64,000 nucleotides of DNA from Nocardioidaceae bacterium UBA4001 (GTDB taxonomy: Bacteria; Actinomycetota; Actinomycetes; Propionibacteriales; Nocardioidaceae): contig DGBP01000025.1 of assembly GCA_002384855.1 (NCBI GenBank), forward strand, positions 74,311 through 138,310, read 5' to 3'. Positions within the stretch are counted from its first letter, which is position 1. Each line of letters begins with the position of its first letter. A program made the translations under genes and the position numbers. Below, one piece after another: positions 25,340 to 34,822 of the stretch. Under the pieces are notes generated by a model that was not told the DNA's origin, made no database searches, and saw only the letters and a program-made list of their open reading frames with translations.

Positions 25340-27024
25340 GGCGTGTCTCCTGTCGGGGCCGGCGTGGTGCGTGCGGTGACGTATGTCGTGTGGATCGTGC
25401 CGCCGGGCCGCATCCGGACGTCGACGTGGCCGGACCAGTGCACGTCGTCGGTGTCGGGGAAGTCCTCGCGCCAGTGGGAGCCGCGGGTCTCCTGGCGCAG
25501 CCGGGCGGCCCCCACCAGGGCGCTCGCCACCGTGAGCAGGTTGGTGGCCTCCCAGCAGGCGGTGCCGGGGCCGGTGCCGTCGTCCTCGCGTGCGGTGCCG
25601 GCGATCGTGGCCAGCCGGTCGGCGGCGGCGGCGAGACCCTTCTCGGAGCGGAGGACACCGGCGTGCGCGGTCATCACCCGCTGGACGCGCCCGGCCGCGT
25701 CGGCGGCCACGAGCCCGGCGGTACGACGCTCCGCGGCAGGCTCCTGCAGGGGCGGGAGCTCCTCGCCGAGCGCCGCGGCGATCCGACGCGAGAAGACGAG
25801 CCCCTCGAGCAGGGAGTTCGACGCGAGCCGGTTCGCGCCGTGGACCCCGGAGCAGGCGACCTCGCCGCAGGCGTAGAGGCCGCGCACGGTGGTCCGCCCG
25901 TCGAGGTCGGTGGCGACTCCCCCGGAGGCGTAGTGGCACGCGGGGGCCACGGGGACCAGGTCGGTGACCGGGTCGATGCCGTGCGCCCGGCAGGCGGCGA
26001 GGACCGTGGGGAAGCGGCGCTCCCACAGCGCCTGGCCGAAGTGGCGGGCGTCGAGCCACATGTGCTCGGCGCCGCTCTCCCGCATCCGGCGCATGATCGC
26101 CTTCGCGACCACGTCCCGCGGCGCGAGGTCCTCGAGCGGGTGCACCCCGGCCATGATGCGCCGGCCGTCGTGGTCGACGAGGAAGGCCCCCTCGCCGCGG
26201 ACCGCCTCGGAGATCAGCGGCTGCTGACCGCGGGACCCCTCGCCCCGCCACAGGACGGTGGGGTGGAACTGCACGAACTCCAGGTCGCGCAGGACCGCGC
26301 CGGCGCGGAGCGCGATGGCGACGCCGTCGCCGGTCGCCACGGCGGGGTTCGTCGTGGCCGAGAAGACCTGGCCCATCCCGCCACTGGCGAGCACGACGGC
26401 GCGGCAGCGGACGGCGCCGACGCCCTCCTCCTCGCCCTCGCCCATCACGTGCAGGGTCACCCCGGCGACCGCGCCGTCCTCGGCGAGCTCGAGGTCCACC
26501 GCGAGCGCATGCTCGATGACCCGGATCTCCGGTGCCGCGGCGACGGCGGCAACGAGGGCCCGCTGGATCTCCGCCCCGGTGGCGTCGCCACCCGCGTGCG
26601 CGATCCGGTCCCGTAGGTGACCGCCCTCCCGGGTGAGGGCGAGCTCACCGGCGGCGGTCTGGTCGAAGTTGGTGCCGAGCGCGATCAGCTCTCGGACCGC
26701 GTCGGGTCCCTCGGTGACCAGCGTCCTCACCGCGGCCTCGTCGCAGAGGCCGACGCCGGCGACGAGGGTGTCGTGCAGGTGCTCCTCAGGGCTGTCGCCC
26801 GGCCCGAGGGCCGCCGCGATGCCGCCCTGGGCCCAGGTCGTCGACCCGGCCGAGAGGACGTCCTTGGTGACCACGACGACCCGGCACCACGGCACCTCGG
26901 CGCGGACGCGCAGGGCGGCGGTGAGGCCGGCGATGCCGGATCCGACGACGACCACGTCGGCATGCTCGGTCCACCCGGCGGGCGGGGCCTCGAGCCGCTC
27001 CGGAAGAAGGGGGCCCCGCGACAT
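25336..27024 (-). CDS. nadB: L-aspartate oxidase
   Basis: A 562-aa flavoprotein of the succinate dehydrogenase/fumarate reductase superfamily that oxidises L-aspartate to iminoaspartate for NAD synthesis. The FAD-binding Rossmann motif is VVVVGSGIAGLTAA near residues 24-37. STTWAQGGIAAALG, HPTVLW and GEVACSGVHGANRLASNSLLE are typical. It starts 9 nt after the panD stop. The panD stop codon lies inside a TAGGCT box 6 nt before this ATG, so a second, internal leaderless promoter is possible. Confidence 0.95.
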   Translation of the reverse strand: MSRGPLLPERLEAPPAGWTEHADVVVVGSGIAGLTAALRVRAEVPWCRVVVVTKDVLSAGSTTWAQGGIAAALGPGDSPEEHLHDTLVAGVGLCDEAAVRTLVTEGPDAVRELIALGTNFDQTAAGELALTREGGHLRDRIAHAGGDATGAEIQRALVAAVAAAPEIRVIEHALAVDLELAEDGAVAGVTLHVMGEGEEEGVGAVRCRAVVLASGGMGQVFSATTNPAVATGDGVAIALRAGAVLRDLEFVQFHPTVLWRGEGSRGQQPLISEAVRGEGAFLVDHDGRRIMAGVHPLEDLAPRDVVAKAIMRRMRESGAEHMWLDARHFGQALWERRFPTVLAACRAHGIDPVTDLVPVAPACHYASGGVATDLDGRTTVRGLYACGEVACSGVHGANRLASNSLLEGLVFSRRIAAALGEELPPLQEPAAERRTAGLVAADAAGRVQRVMTAHAGVLRSEKGLAAAADRLATIAGTAREDDGTGPGTACWEATNLLTVASALVGAARLRQETRGSHWREDFPDTDDVHWSGHVDVRMRPGGTIHTTYVTARTTPAPTGDTP

Positions 27025-27033
27025 GGCGGGAGC

Positions 27034-27459
27034 CTACCGTGACCCGGCGTGCACGAGGTCGCCTCGCAGGAGGTCGCCGCCGGCGGGTGCCTCGGCGCGG
27101 TCGCCGCCCGTGCCGACGGTGCGGTTGTCGGCGTCGACGAACACGACGCTCGGCACGTGCGCGCGCGCCTCGGCGGTCTCCATCTGCCCGTAGCCGATGA
27201 GGATCACCAGGTCCCCGGGGTGGACCAGGTGCGCCGCGGCGCCGTTGATGCCGATCACGCCCGAGCCGCGCTCCCCGGCGATCGTGTAGGTCTCCAGGCG
27301 GGCGCCGTTGGTCACGTCGACGATGTGCACCAGTTCCCCGGGCAGCAGGTCGGCCGCGTCGAGCAGGTCCTCGTCGACGGTGACCGAGCCCACGTAGTGC
27401 AGGTCGGCCTGCGTCACGGTCGCCCGGTGGATCTTGCTCGTCATCATCGTGCGCAGCAT
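27034..27459 (-). CDS. panD: Aspartate 1-decarboxylase proenzyme
   Basis: A 141-aa pyruvoyl-dependent enzyme that makes beta-alanine for pantothenate. The self-cleavage site is Gly24-Ser25 in YVGSVTVD, which creates the pyruvoyl group on the alpha chain. The core [17 protein letters not shown] and [10 protein letters not shown] are typical. Its ATG shares one base with the panC stop (TGATG), so translation is coupled. PanC uses the beta-alanine it makes. Confidence 0.96.
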   Translation of the reverse strand: MLRTMMTSKIHRATVTQADLHYVGSVTVDEDLLDAADLLPGELVHIVDVTNGARLETYTIAGERGSGVIGINGAAAHLVHPGDLVILIGYGQMETAEARAHVPSVVFVDADNRTVGTGGDRAEAPAGGDLLRGDLVHAGSR

Positions 27460-28409
27460 CAGTGCCCTCCGGTGCCGGTGCCGGTGTCGGGGTCGGGGTC
27501 GGGGTCGGGGTCGCCGAGCGTGACAGCGACGTTGTCGATGAGTCGCGTGGCGCCGACCCGGGCCGCGACCAGCAGCCGAGCGGCACCCCTGTCCGGAGCC
27601 GGGCCCAGGTCGGGGTCGGTGAGCTCCAGGTAGTCGAGGTCCACGCCGTGGGCGTCGCGCAGGACCGCCCGAGCGGCGCCGAGCACGTGCTCGGCGCGGG
27701 TGCGGCCGCCGCGGACCGGTTCGGCGGCAGCCTCCACCCCCGCCATCAGGGCGCGGGAGAGGGCGAGCGCGGCGTGGCGCTCCTGGTCGACGAGATAGCG
27801 GTTGCGCGAGGACAGCGCGAGACCGTCGTCCTCCCGCACCGTGGGGACACCCACCACGTCGACGGGCATGCACAGGTCGGAGACCATCCGCCGGATCAGC
27901 ACCAGCTGCTGGTAGTCCTTCTCCCCGAGGTAGGCGCGGTCGGGCCCCACGAGGCCGAAGAGCTTGGCGACCACGGTCAGCACCCCACGGAAGTGGGTGG
28001 GGCGGGTGGTCCCCTCGAGGAGCCGCGCGAGCGGTCCCGGCTCGAGGGTCACCTGCGGCATCCCTCCGGGGTACACCTCCTCCACCGACGGTGCGAACAC
28101 GACGTCGGCCCCCTCGCGGGCGCACACCTCGAGGTCCGCGTCGAAGGTGCGGGGGTAGCGGTCGAGGTCCTCGCCCGGGGCGAACTGCATCGGGTTGACG
28201 AAGACCGAGACGACCACGGCGTCGTCGTGCCCGGCCGCGACCCGGGCCGTGCGGATCAGCGAGGCGTGGCCCTCGTGCAAGGCGCCCATGGTGGGCACGA
28301 GACCGACACGGCCGCCGCGCGCGCGGACCGTGGACAGCGCCTCGGCCAGCTCGGCGCGGGTCGAGGCGACGACGGGGCGGCGTACGACGGGCGCGGCGAC
28401 CTCGCTCAC
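27459..28409 (-). CDS. panC: Pantothenate synthetase
   Basis: A 316-aa ATP-dependent ligase joining pantoate and beta-alanine. [14 protein letters not shown] carries the HxGH nucleotide-binding motif, and [21 protein letters not shown] and [12 protein letters not shown] are present. The GTG at 28409 overlaps the upstream stop (GTGA). The C-terminus ends in an odd tail, [17 protein letters not shown], encoded by a GGGTCG-type hexanucleotide repeat; it is outside the catalytic fold. Confidence 0.95.
   Translation of the reverse strand: MSEVAAPVVRRPVVASTRAELAEALSTVRARGGRVGLVPTMGALHEGHASLIRTARVAAGHDDAVVVSVFVNPMQFAPGEDLDRYPRTFDADLEVCAREGADVVFAPSVEEVYPGGMPQVTLEPGPLARLLEGTTRPTHFRGVLTVVAKLFGLVGPDRAYLGEKDYQQLVLIRRMVSDLCMPVDVVGVPTVREDDGLALSSRNRYLVDQERHAALALSRALMAGVEAAAEPVRGGRTRAEHVLGAARAVLRDAHGVDLDYLELTDPDLGPAPDRGAARLLVAARVGATRLIDNVAVTLGDPDPDPDPDTGTGTGGH
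27468..27512. repeat. Hexanucleotide repeat in the panC 3' end
   Basis: Repeated GGTGCC/GGGTCG units encode the Asp-Pro/Gly-Thr tail of PanC. Copy number may vary by slippage. Confidence 0.6.
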
Positions 28410-29293
28410 GCCGTGGCCCGGCGGTGCTCGGCGAGGGCGTCGTTGAGAACGCCGACCAGCTTGGCCGCCCGGATCGGCAGCAGCCGCCCGTCGAGGACGG
28501 CCCGGTTCGCCGTGGCGCGCGCCATCACGACGTAGGACTCCAGCGTGGACGGAGCGGTGCCGGCGATGTCCGCGAGGTGCGCCCGGACGGTGTTCACGTC
28601 GCCGCGGACGATCGGGCCGGTGAGCGCGGCGTCGCCATAGGTCAGCACGTTGTCGAGCGCGGCGGTCAGCAGCGGTCGCAGCGTGCCGGCCGGGTCGTCC
28701 GCGCCGGAGGCCCGCAACAGGTCCATCGCCTGGGCCACGAGCGTGACCAGGTGGTTCGCGCCGTGCGCGAGGCCGGCGTGGTAGAGCGCGCGCCGCTCCT
28801 CGGGGACCCAGATAGCGGACCCGCCGAGGTCGTCGACCAGGCGCACGGCGAGGTCGCGGGTCCGCGAGGTGGCGGTGACGCCGTACACACACCCGGGCAG
28901 GCGTGCGAGGTCGACGTCGGTGCCGGTGAACGTCATCGCCGGATGCATCGCGAGCACCTCCGCGCCCACCTCGGCGGCGGCGGCCAGGGAGGAGACGCCG
29001 TGCTTGCCGGAGGTGTGCACGACGTACTGGCCCGGGCGGATCGCGCCGGCGGCGCTCAGCATGTTGACGACGTTCTCGAGCATGTCGTCGGGCACGGTCA
29101 GCAGCAGCAGGTCGCAGGCCCGAGACACGGCGGTGGGCTTGTCGACGGGGACGCCGGGAAGCAGCGTCTCGATGCGCGTGCGCGACGCGGGCGACTCACC
29201 GGCGACGGCCACGATCTCATGGCCTGCGTCGCGCAGGGCGGCCGCGAGGACGGCGCCGACTCGTCCGGCACCCACAACCCCGATACGGGTCAT
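28406..29293 (-). CDS. Rossmann-like and DUF2520 domain protein
   Basis: A 295-aa NAD(P)-binding oxidoreductase-like protein. The N-terminal Rossmann motif is [14 protein letters not shown] and the C-terminal helical domain is DUF2520. Next to panC this family is conserved (Rv3603c position), and a ketopantoate-reductase-like role has been suggested from context; that is not proven. The ATG at 29293 has AAGGTGAG upstream; a GTG at 29302 is a less likely start. It is first in the pantothenate/NAD operon and divergent from the MidA-type gene. Confidence 0.85.
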   Translation of the reverse strand: MTRIGVVGAGRVGAVLAAALRDAGHEIVAVAGESPASRTRIETLLPGVPVDKPTAVSRACDLLLLTVPDDMLENVVNMLSAAGAIRPGQYVVHTSGKHGVSSLAAAAEVGAEVLAMHPAMTFTGTDVDLARLPGCVYGVTATSRTRDLAVRLVDDLGGSAIWVPEERRALYHAGLAHGANHLVTLVAQAMDLLRASGADDPAGTLRPLLTAALDNVLTYGDAALTGPIVRGDVNTVRAHLADIAGTAPSTLESYVVMARATANRAVLDGRLLPIRAAKLVGVLNDALAEHRRATA

Positions 29294-29455
29294 CGAACTC
29301 ACCTTTCGTTCCAGTCCCCAGGCTTCGGGGTACCGGACGGTTTGCTGGGCTCGTGCGCATCAACGGTACGCCGCGTCTCACGTATCGCGGTAGGTGCTCT
29401 CCGTCACACCACCCGATGAGCCCCCGCGGGCGGCCATCGCCCGGTCCCCGCCCCG

Positions 29456-29461
29456 TAGCCT
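29456..29461 (+). promoter_or_regulatory. -10 box of the MidA-type gene
   Basis: TAGCCT, 7 nt, ATG at 29469; leaderless. Confidence 0.55.
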
Positions 29462-29468
29462 GACCGCC

Positions 29469-30473
29469 ATGACCGGCCCGATCTCGCTCGGCATCCCGCC
29501 GATGCCACCCGCCACCACCGACCCGACGTGGAAGCGGGCCTGGGACGCTGCGTTGTACGGGCCCGGTGGGTTCTTCCGGCGCGAGTCGCCGGGCTCACAC
29601 TTCCGCACCTCGGTGCACGCCTCCTCGTTGTTCGCACGAGCGGTCGTGGAGCTCACCCACCGGGCAGGGCTGGACACCATCGTCGACATCGGGGCCGGCC
29701 GAGGCGAGCTGCTGCGCGAGGCGCACCGGATCGACCCGTCCCTGGCCCTGCTGGGGGTCGAGGTCGCTCCGCGCCCGGCGGACCTGCCCGACGCCGTGGA
29801 CTGGTCGCCGGTGCTGCCGTCGGGGGTCGACGGCCTCGTCGTCGCCAACGAGTGGCTCGACAACGTCCCCTGCCACGTCGTGGAGGTCGACGGCTCGGGG
29901 GTGCCACGGGTGGTCCACATCGACCCGTCGACGGGCCGCGAGACCCTCGGCGCCCCTCTCGCCGACCGGGTCGTGCCACCCGGCCTGTCGGCCTGGTGCG
30001 AGCGGTGGTGGCCGTTGACGGGTGCCCCCGCCGGGACCCGCGCCGAGGTCGGCACCACCCGCGACGAGGCCTGGGCCGACGTCGTACGCCGGGTCAGCCG
30101 GGGGCTCGCCGTGGCGGTCGACTACGGGCACACACGCGAGGCGAGGCCGCCGTTCGGCTCGCTCACCTCCTACCGCGCCGGGCGGCAGGTGGACGTGCTG
30201 CCCAACGGGTCGCGGGACCTGACCGCCCACGTCGCGGTCGACGCACTCGCCGCACGGGTCGGGGGCAGCGTGCTGCAGCAGCGGGAGGCGCTGCACACCC
30301 TCGGCGTGTCCGGGGCGCGGCCACCGCTCGACCTGGCGACCGAGGACCCACGGGCGTACGTCGCCGCGCTGTCCCTCGCCGGGGAGGCCGCAGAGCTCAC
30401 CGACGTGGCCGGGCTCGGCGGCTTCTGGTGGGTCGTCACCGCCGTCGAGGTCGACTCGCCGCTCGGGAGCTGA
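29469..30473 (+). CDS. MidA/NDUFAF7-type SAM-dependent methyltransferase
   Basis: A 334-aa protein of COG1565. The N-terminal YGPGGFFRRESPGSHFRTS segment is the family hallmark. Motif I VDIGAGRGELL is near 72-82, and VVANEWLDNVPCHVVEVDG follows near 124-142. The eukaryotic member NDUFAF7 dimethylates one arginine of the complex I subunit NDUFS2 (NuoD). An orphan NuoD-like gene lies 2 kb downstream and keeps the target arginine, so it is a candidate substrate (inference). The start follows a -10 box by 7 nt; the frame is open 25 codons further. Confidence 0.87.
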   Translation: MTGPISLGIPPMPPATTDPTWKRAWDAALYGPGGFFRRESPGSHFRTSVHASSLFARAVVELTHRAGLDTIVDIGAGRGELLREAHRIDPSLALLGVEVAPRPADLPDAVDWSPVLPSGVDGLVVANEWLDNVPCHVVEVDGSGVPRVVHIDPSTGRETLGAPLADRVVPPGLSAWCERWWPLTGAPAGTRAEVGTTRDEAWADVVRRVSRGLAVAVDYGHTREARPPFGSLTSYRAGRQVDVLPNGSRDLTAHVAVDALAARVGGSVLQQREALHTLGVSGARPPLDLATEDPRAYVAALSLAGEAAELTDVAGLGGFWWVVTAVEVDSPLGS

Positions 30474-30512
30474 CCCGGCGCGACCGGCCACCTCGACCAG
30501 CGGCCGGACGGG

Positions 30513-31844
30513 TCAGGCCGGCTCCCCCTGCGCCCGGCGGGCGCGACGGGTCACGGCGACCTCCGCCTCGAGGATCCGGCGCGCCTCACCGGCCTCCCGG
30601 AGCCGCGCGCGGACGTCGACCGGCCCGGGCGGGCTGTCGAGGTGGACGTCGGCGAGGCCGAGGCGTCGCTGCCAGGGACCCTGCCGGACCCGCACCGACT
30701 GCACCCTTGCGTGCGGCACGGCGTGGAGCCGCCTGGTCAGCACCCCGTGACGGCTGACCGCGAGCTGCTCACCGGCCCCGGCAGCGAGGTACTTGTGGAC
30801 CACCGGAGCGGCCCACCGGGCCCCGGGTCCCGGACCCGTGAGCGCGGGCGCCTCCGGGTCGAGCGAGGAGAGGACGTACCTCGCCAGCCACAGCGCGAGA
30901 ACCCGGTCCCCCACGGGCAGGACCGTGGAGGCGGCGGGTCCTTCCTGGCCGCCCGACGAGCTCGAGTAGCCCGCCAGGGACACGTCGAGCCGGGCCCACC
31001 CGAGGCGCCGCCACAGCACCGGCTCGCTGAGCACCACGCCCATCACCCGCGACAGCGTGATGGTCTGGGAGCTGACCTCGAGCAGACCGCGGTGGATCTC
31101 GAGACCGGCATCGGTCTGCGACACGGTGAAGTTGTAGCCGGCCACGAACCTCCGCACCTGCACGAGCCCGAGGCCGAGCAGGACCGGCAGGGTCGCCGAG
31201 AGCCCGAGCCAGCTGTCGGCCAGCAGGGACGAGACGACCAGCCCGAGCGCGACCAGCACGAGCACCAGGGTGTCGGCGGAGAGCAGCAGGCTCAGCAGCA
31301 GTGTCGTGGGCCGGACCCGGGCCAGCACCCGCGCCGGCGTGGGCACCGGCACCGTGGGCGCAGCCGCTGCCTCCCCGTCCGCGGACGGCCGCCCCTTCGC
31401 ACGCAGGGCGTCGCGACGGGCGAGCAGGAGGTCCTTGAGCGCGCGGGCGTCATCGAGGCGCAGGAAGGCCAGGGAGCCCTCCCCACGGCCGCCACCGGCG
31501 ACGTCCATGCGCAGCTCCGCGAGCCCGAACAGGCGGGCCACGAGAGGTTGGACGATGTCGATGCCCTGCAGGCGGTCGATGCGGATGCGGCGTGACTGCC
31601 GGCTGATCACGCCGGTGTCGACGCGGAGCTCCTCGGCCTCGATCCAGTACTTCGTCCGCAGCCACGACGCCGCGCCGTACACCGCCCCGCCCACCAGCAG
31701 CGCGAGCAGCATCCAGGCCAGCGGTCCGGGGTCCCCGCGCAGCAGGTCGTCCCACGAGGCCCACACCGCGGCGACCACGACGATGAAGCTGCGCACCAGG
31801 GGCGTCAGCGGGGAGAGCCGGCGGAAGGGCCGCTCCTCGGTCAC
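30513..31844 (-). CDS. Bacterial PH domain membrane protein, YdbT-like
   Basis: A 443-aa membrane protein with two hydrophobic hairpins (about 15-55 and 175-225) and repeated bPH2 domains (about 60-140, 235-320 and a third near 350-430). RRIRIDRLQGIDIVQPLVARLFGLAELRMDVAGG-type sequence is typical of YdbT. The GTG at 31844 overlaps the YdbS-like stop (GTGA). YdbS/YdbT pairs are widespread in Gram-positives; in Bacillus they affect resistance to some bacteriocins. The molecular role is unknown. Confidence 0.85.
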   Translation of the reverse strand: MTEERPFRRLSPLTPLVRSFIVVVAAVWASWDDLLRGDPGPLAWMLLALLVGGAVYGAASWLRTKYWIEAEELRVDTGVISRQSRRIRIDRLQGIDIVQPLVARLFGLAELRMDVAGGGRGEGSLAFLRLDDARALKDLLLARRDALRAKGRPSADGEAAAAPTVPVPTPARVLARVRPTTLLLSLLLSADTLVLVLVALGLVVSSLLADSWLGLSATLPVLLGLGLVQVRRFVAGYNFTVSQTDAGLEIHRGLLEVSSQTITLSRVMGVVLSEPVLWRRLGWARLDVSLAGYSSSSGGQEGPAASTVLPVGDRVLALWLARYVLSSLDPEAPALTGPGPGARWAAPVVHKYLAAGAGEQLAVSRHGVLTRRLHAVPHARVQSVRVRQGPWQRRLGLADVHLDSPPGPVDVRARLREAGEARRILEAEVAVTRRARRAQGEPA

Positions 31845-32332
31845 AGGCCGGCCGCCTGTGCGTTGCCCAGGGAGGTCAGCCGGTCGCGCAGGCGGGCGGC
31901 CTCCTCGCGCGGCAGCCCCGGGATCCGGGCGGACGTGCCGGGGCTCGCCGTGTGCAGGTGGACGGTGGAGACCTTGAACAGCTGCTCGAGCGGACCGGCC
32001 GTGACGTCGACGTACTGCATGCGCCCGTAGGGGACCGCGACGAGCTCGCGGAAGAGCGCGCCGTGCTTGATGTAGAGGTCCTCCTCGCGCTCGGCGTACG
32101 CCCAGAACCGCACGTTGCGGCCGATCAGGAGCCACGCCATCGCGCAGACCGACAGCAGTACGACGAGCAGCGCGACGGTGACCAGGAGCGGCAGCGCGAA
32201 CACCGTGGCGGCGACGACGATCGCGAGGAGCCCCAGGGCGGACCAGATGAGCAGCACCGTGCGACGGAGGTGCCGCAGCGCCGGGGACACCGGCTGCCAC
32301 GGGTTGCCCGGCGGCGCGAAGAGGTCGTCCAC
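31841..32332 (-). CDS. Bacterial PH domain membrane protein, YdbS-like
   Basis: A 163-aa protein with two transmembrane helices (about 25-45 and 48-70) and one bPH2 domain (about 75-150; YIKHGALFRELVAVPYGRMQYVDV). It forms a coupled pair with the YdbT-like gene. The GTG at 32332 is preferred over the GTG at 32350 because TAGGCT ends 7 nt upstream. It is divergent from the NuoD-like gene, with about 80 bp between the two starts, so the two may be co-regulated. Confidence 0.83.
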   Translation of the reverse strand: MDDLFAPPGNPWQPVSPALRHLRRTVLLIWSALGLLAIVVAATVFALPLLVTVALLVVLLSVCAMAWLLIGRNVRFWAYAEREEDLYIKHGALFRELVAVPYGRMQYVDVTAGPLEQLFKVSTVHLHTASPGTSARIPGLPREEAARLRDRLTSLGNAQAAGL

Positions 32333-32339
32333 GCCGCCG

Positions 32340-32345
32340 AGCCTA
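32340..32345 (-). promoter_or_regulatory. -10 box of the YdbS-like gene
   Basis: On the minus strand TAGGCT, 7 nt, GTG at 32332; this decides the start codon. Confidence 0.55.
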
Positions 32346-32412
32346 GTCACGAACTCGAAGAAGTCGTCCGCGCCGGAGCGAGGACGACGGCTGTTCGTGC
32401 CACGATGGGGCC

Positions 32413-33609
32413 GTGACCGGTCAGGAGCAGATCACCGTCGGTGTCGGCGCCGGTGCGGCGGGGTTCGGCTACGAGCGCGGCGGCGGCGACGGACTCGCGA
32501 CCCAGGACATGGTGCTCAACATCGGGCCCCAGCACCCCGCCACGCACGGGGTGCTCCGACTGAGGCTGGTCCTCGACGGGGAGCGGATCGTGCACGCGGA
32601 GCCGATCATCGGCTACATGCACCGTGGCGCCGAGAAGCTCTTCGAGGTCCGCGACTACCGGCAGATCGTCGTCCTCGCGAACCGGCACGACTGGCTCTCG
32701 GCGTTCTCCAACGAGCTCGGTGTCGTGCTCGCGGTGGAGCGGATGCTCGGCATGGAGGTGCCCACCCGCGCCGTGTGGCTGCGCACCCTGCTGGCCGAGA
32801 TGAACCGGGCCCTCAACCACCTCATGTTCATGGGCTCCTACCCCATCGAGCTCGGCGCCATCACGCCGATGTTCTACGCCTTCCGAGAGCGCGAGACCCT
32901 GCAGCAGGTGATGGAGGAGCTCTCCGGCGGTCGTATGCACTACATGTTCAACCGGGTCGGCGGGCTGAAGGAGGACCTCCCGGCCGGCTGGCTCGACCGC
33001 TGCCAGGCCGCCGTGGACGCCGTACGCCGCCGGCTGCCGCAGATCGAGGAGCTGCTCCTCGGCAACGAGATCTTCCAGGCACGCACGCAGAACGTCGGGA
33101 TCCTGTCGCGGGAGCTGATCGACGCGTACGGCGTCTCGGGGCCGATCGCCCGGGCCTCGGGGGTGGACTTCGACCTGCGCCGTGACGAGCCGTACCTCGC
33201 CTATGCCGAGCTCCTCGCCGACGGAGTGCTGCGGGTCCCCACGCGCACCGACGGCGACGCCTACGCCCGCTTCCGCCTGCTCCTGGACCAGACCTGGGTC
33301 TCCCTCGACATCGTGGACGCGTGCATCGACCGGCTCCGGTCGCTCGACCGCGGCCCGGTGAACGTCCGGCTACCGAAGATCCTCAAGGCGCCGGAGGGGT
33401 CGACGTACGCCTGGACCGAGAACCCGCTCGGCATCAACGGCTACTACCTGGTCTCCCGGGGGGAGAAGACGCCCTGGCGCATGAAGCTGCGCACCGCGTC
33501 GTTCAACAACGTCGCCGTCCTTCCGGAGGTGCTCACAGGCAGCGTGGTCGCCGACATGGTGTCCATCCTGGGCTCGATGTTCTTCGTCGTCGGCGACGTC
33601 GACAAGTAG
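32413..33609 (+). CDS. Orphan NuoD-like (complex I 49-kDa subunit family) protein
   Basis: A 398-aa member of the NuoD/NDUFS2/hydrogenase large-subunit family standing alone, with no other nuo gene. An ungapped alignment to the bovine 49-kDa subunit places His45 (HPATHG) at quinone-site His59 and Arg71 (YMHRGAEKL) at the methylated Arg85. Trp94 (RHDW) falls at the quinone-binding Tyr108, where nearly all complex I members have Tyr in RLDY. The His of PHIG is Ile here. It therefore probably does not reduce quinone as complex I does. A CACGAT box lies 6 nt before the GTG. Nearby are a MidA methyltransferase and two PH proteins. Confidence 0.85.
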   Translation: MTGQEQITVGVGAGAAGFGYERGGGDGLATQDMVLNIGPQHPATHGVLRLRLVLDGERIVHAEPIIGYMHRGAEKLFEVRDYRQIVVLANRHDWLSAFSNELGVVLAVERMLGMEVPTRAVWLRTLLAEMNRALNHLMFMGSYPIELGAITPMFYAFRERETLQQVMEELSGGRMHYMFNRVGGLKEDLPAGWLDRCQAAVDAVRRRLPQIEELLLGNEIFQARTQNVGILSRELIDAYGVSGPIARASGVDFDLRRDEPYLAYAELLADGVLRVPTRTDGDAYARFRLLLDQTWVSLDIVDACIDRLRSLDRGPVNVRLPKILKAPEGSTYAWTENPLGINGYYLVSRGEKTPWRMKLRTASFNNVAVLPEVLTGSVVADMVSILGSMFFVVGDVDK

Positions 33610-33629
33610 CCCCGTCCGAGCGCGGACGG

Positions 33630-34727
33630 TCAGCCCGCGACGGTGACCCCGTCGGGCACCCCGGGCTCCTCGGCCCACGGGTGCAGGAGGCGCCCCCCCT
33701 CCACCGCAACGCTCTTGTTGTCCAGAAGCTCGATGAGCCTCTCGAGGTCCTCGCGGCGGTCCTCGTGGACGAGCCATCCCATGAGCCTGTGCTGAACCCG
33801 CACCGACGTCTCCTCGAACGGGATGGTCGAGGGGTTCCAGAGCTCGCGGACCCCGTCGCGCAGGAGCGTCCAGTACTCCTCGTCCGCCCCCGGGACGGCG
33901 CGGAAGTGCTCCCACATGTCGATCGGCAGTACCTCGCTGAGCAGCGTCTCCATGACTCTCGGGGAGCCCTTCTCCCGCACCATCTCGACGGTCATCCGCT
34001 TGGTGTTGATCCGCTCGCGCAGGTTGCTCAGCTCGCTGCGCCGTTGGGTGGCCGACGACCGGTCGTCGCGCACGCGCCACTGGTAGACCACGTCCGGGAT
34101 GACGTCGAAGGCCCGCGCGGCCAGGAACACCTGGGTCAACGCCGGCTGGTCCTGGTACCTGGTGCGCTCCGGGAACCAGATCCCGGCACTCTCCCAGAAG
34201 TCCCTGCGATAGATCTTGTTGACGCTGAAGACGTCCGCGAGCATCAGCGGCATCTCCTCCAGGGTGACCCCCAGACGCTGGGTGCGGTGGTTGCGTCGCA
34301 TCAACGGCGTGACGAACCGCCGGTCACCGGAGACGCGTTCGATCTTGCCGACGACCACGTCGGAGCCGGTGCTGCGGATCGTCCGCATCATCGTCGACCA
34401 TGCGTCGGCGGGGAGCTCGTCGTCACCGTCGACGAAGGTGAGGAACTCACCCCGGGCCATGGGCACCGCCACGTTGCGGGCGCGACTCACCCCGGAGTTC
34501 TCCTGACGGACCAGCCGGATCTTCGGGTTGCTCTCCGCGTAGGACCGGGCGATCTCGGCGGACGCATCGGTCGAGCCGTCGTCGACGACGATCACCTCGA
34601 CGTCGGCGAACGGCTGTCGCAAGACACTGTCGAGACAGTCACTGAGGTAGCGTCCGACGTTGTAGACAGGGATGATCACCGTCAGTTGCGGCGCCCTCTT
34701 GCGGAAGATGCTGGTCAGCGACGGCAC
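33630..34727 (-). CDS. Family 2 glycosyltransferase
   Basis: A 365-aa GT-A glycosyltransferase. The N-terminal VIIPVYNVGRYLSDCLDSVL is at about 15-34, VDDGSTD binds the nucleotide sugar, and FVDGDDE supplies the metal-binding acidic residues. The C-terminal 130 residues are helical and not assigned. No transmembrane segment is visible, so it acts at the inner face of the membrane. The GTG at 34727 lies 7 nt after a TACTCT box; the frame is open 62 codons further. It probably adds a sugar to a surface polysaccharide or teichoic-acid-like polymer with its divergent neighbour; the acceptor is unknown. Confidence 0.87.
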   Translation of the reverse strand: MPSLTSIFRKRAPQLTVIIPVYNVGRYLSDCLDSVLRQPFADVEVIVVDDGSTDASAEIARSYAESNPKIRLVRQENSGVSRARNVAVPMARGEFLTFVDGDDELPADAWSTMMRTIRSTGSDVVVGKIERVSGDRRFVTPLMRRNHRTQRLGVTLEEMPLMLADVFSVNKIYRRDFWESAGIWFPERTRYQDQPALTQVFLAARAFDVIPDVVYQWRVRDDRSSATQRRSELSNLRERINTKRMTVEMVREKGSPRVMETLLSEVLPIDMWEHFRAVPGADEEYWTLLRDGVRELWNPSTIPFEETSVRVQHRLMGWLVHEDRREDLERLIELLDNKSVAVEGGRLLHPWAEEPGVPDGVTVAG

Positions 34728-34734
34728 GCCCGCC

Positions 34735-34740
34735 AGAGTA
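34735..34740 (-). promoter_or_regulatory. -10 box of the GT2 gene
   Basis: On the minus strand TACTCT, 7 nt, GTG at 34727. Confidence 0.5.
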
Positions 34741-34822
34741 ACAGCGCCTAGTACCATCCTCGCGACCAACAGACGGCCTTGCCGGGCCGGGGCACACCGC
34801 CGAGGGTACGAAGGGACGATCC

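Noticed and set aside
29384..29397. GCACCTACCGCGA shared with the 681-718 hairpin (minus strand)
   Set aside because: A 13-nt match in GC-rich DNA is expected by chance in 64 kb, and there is no hairpin at the second site.
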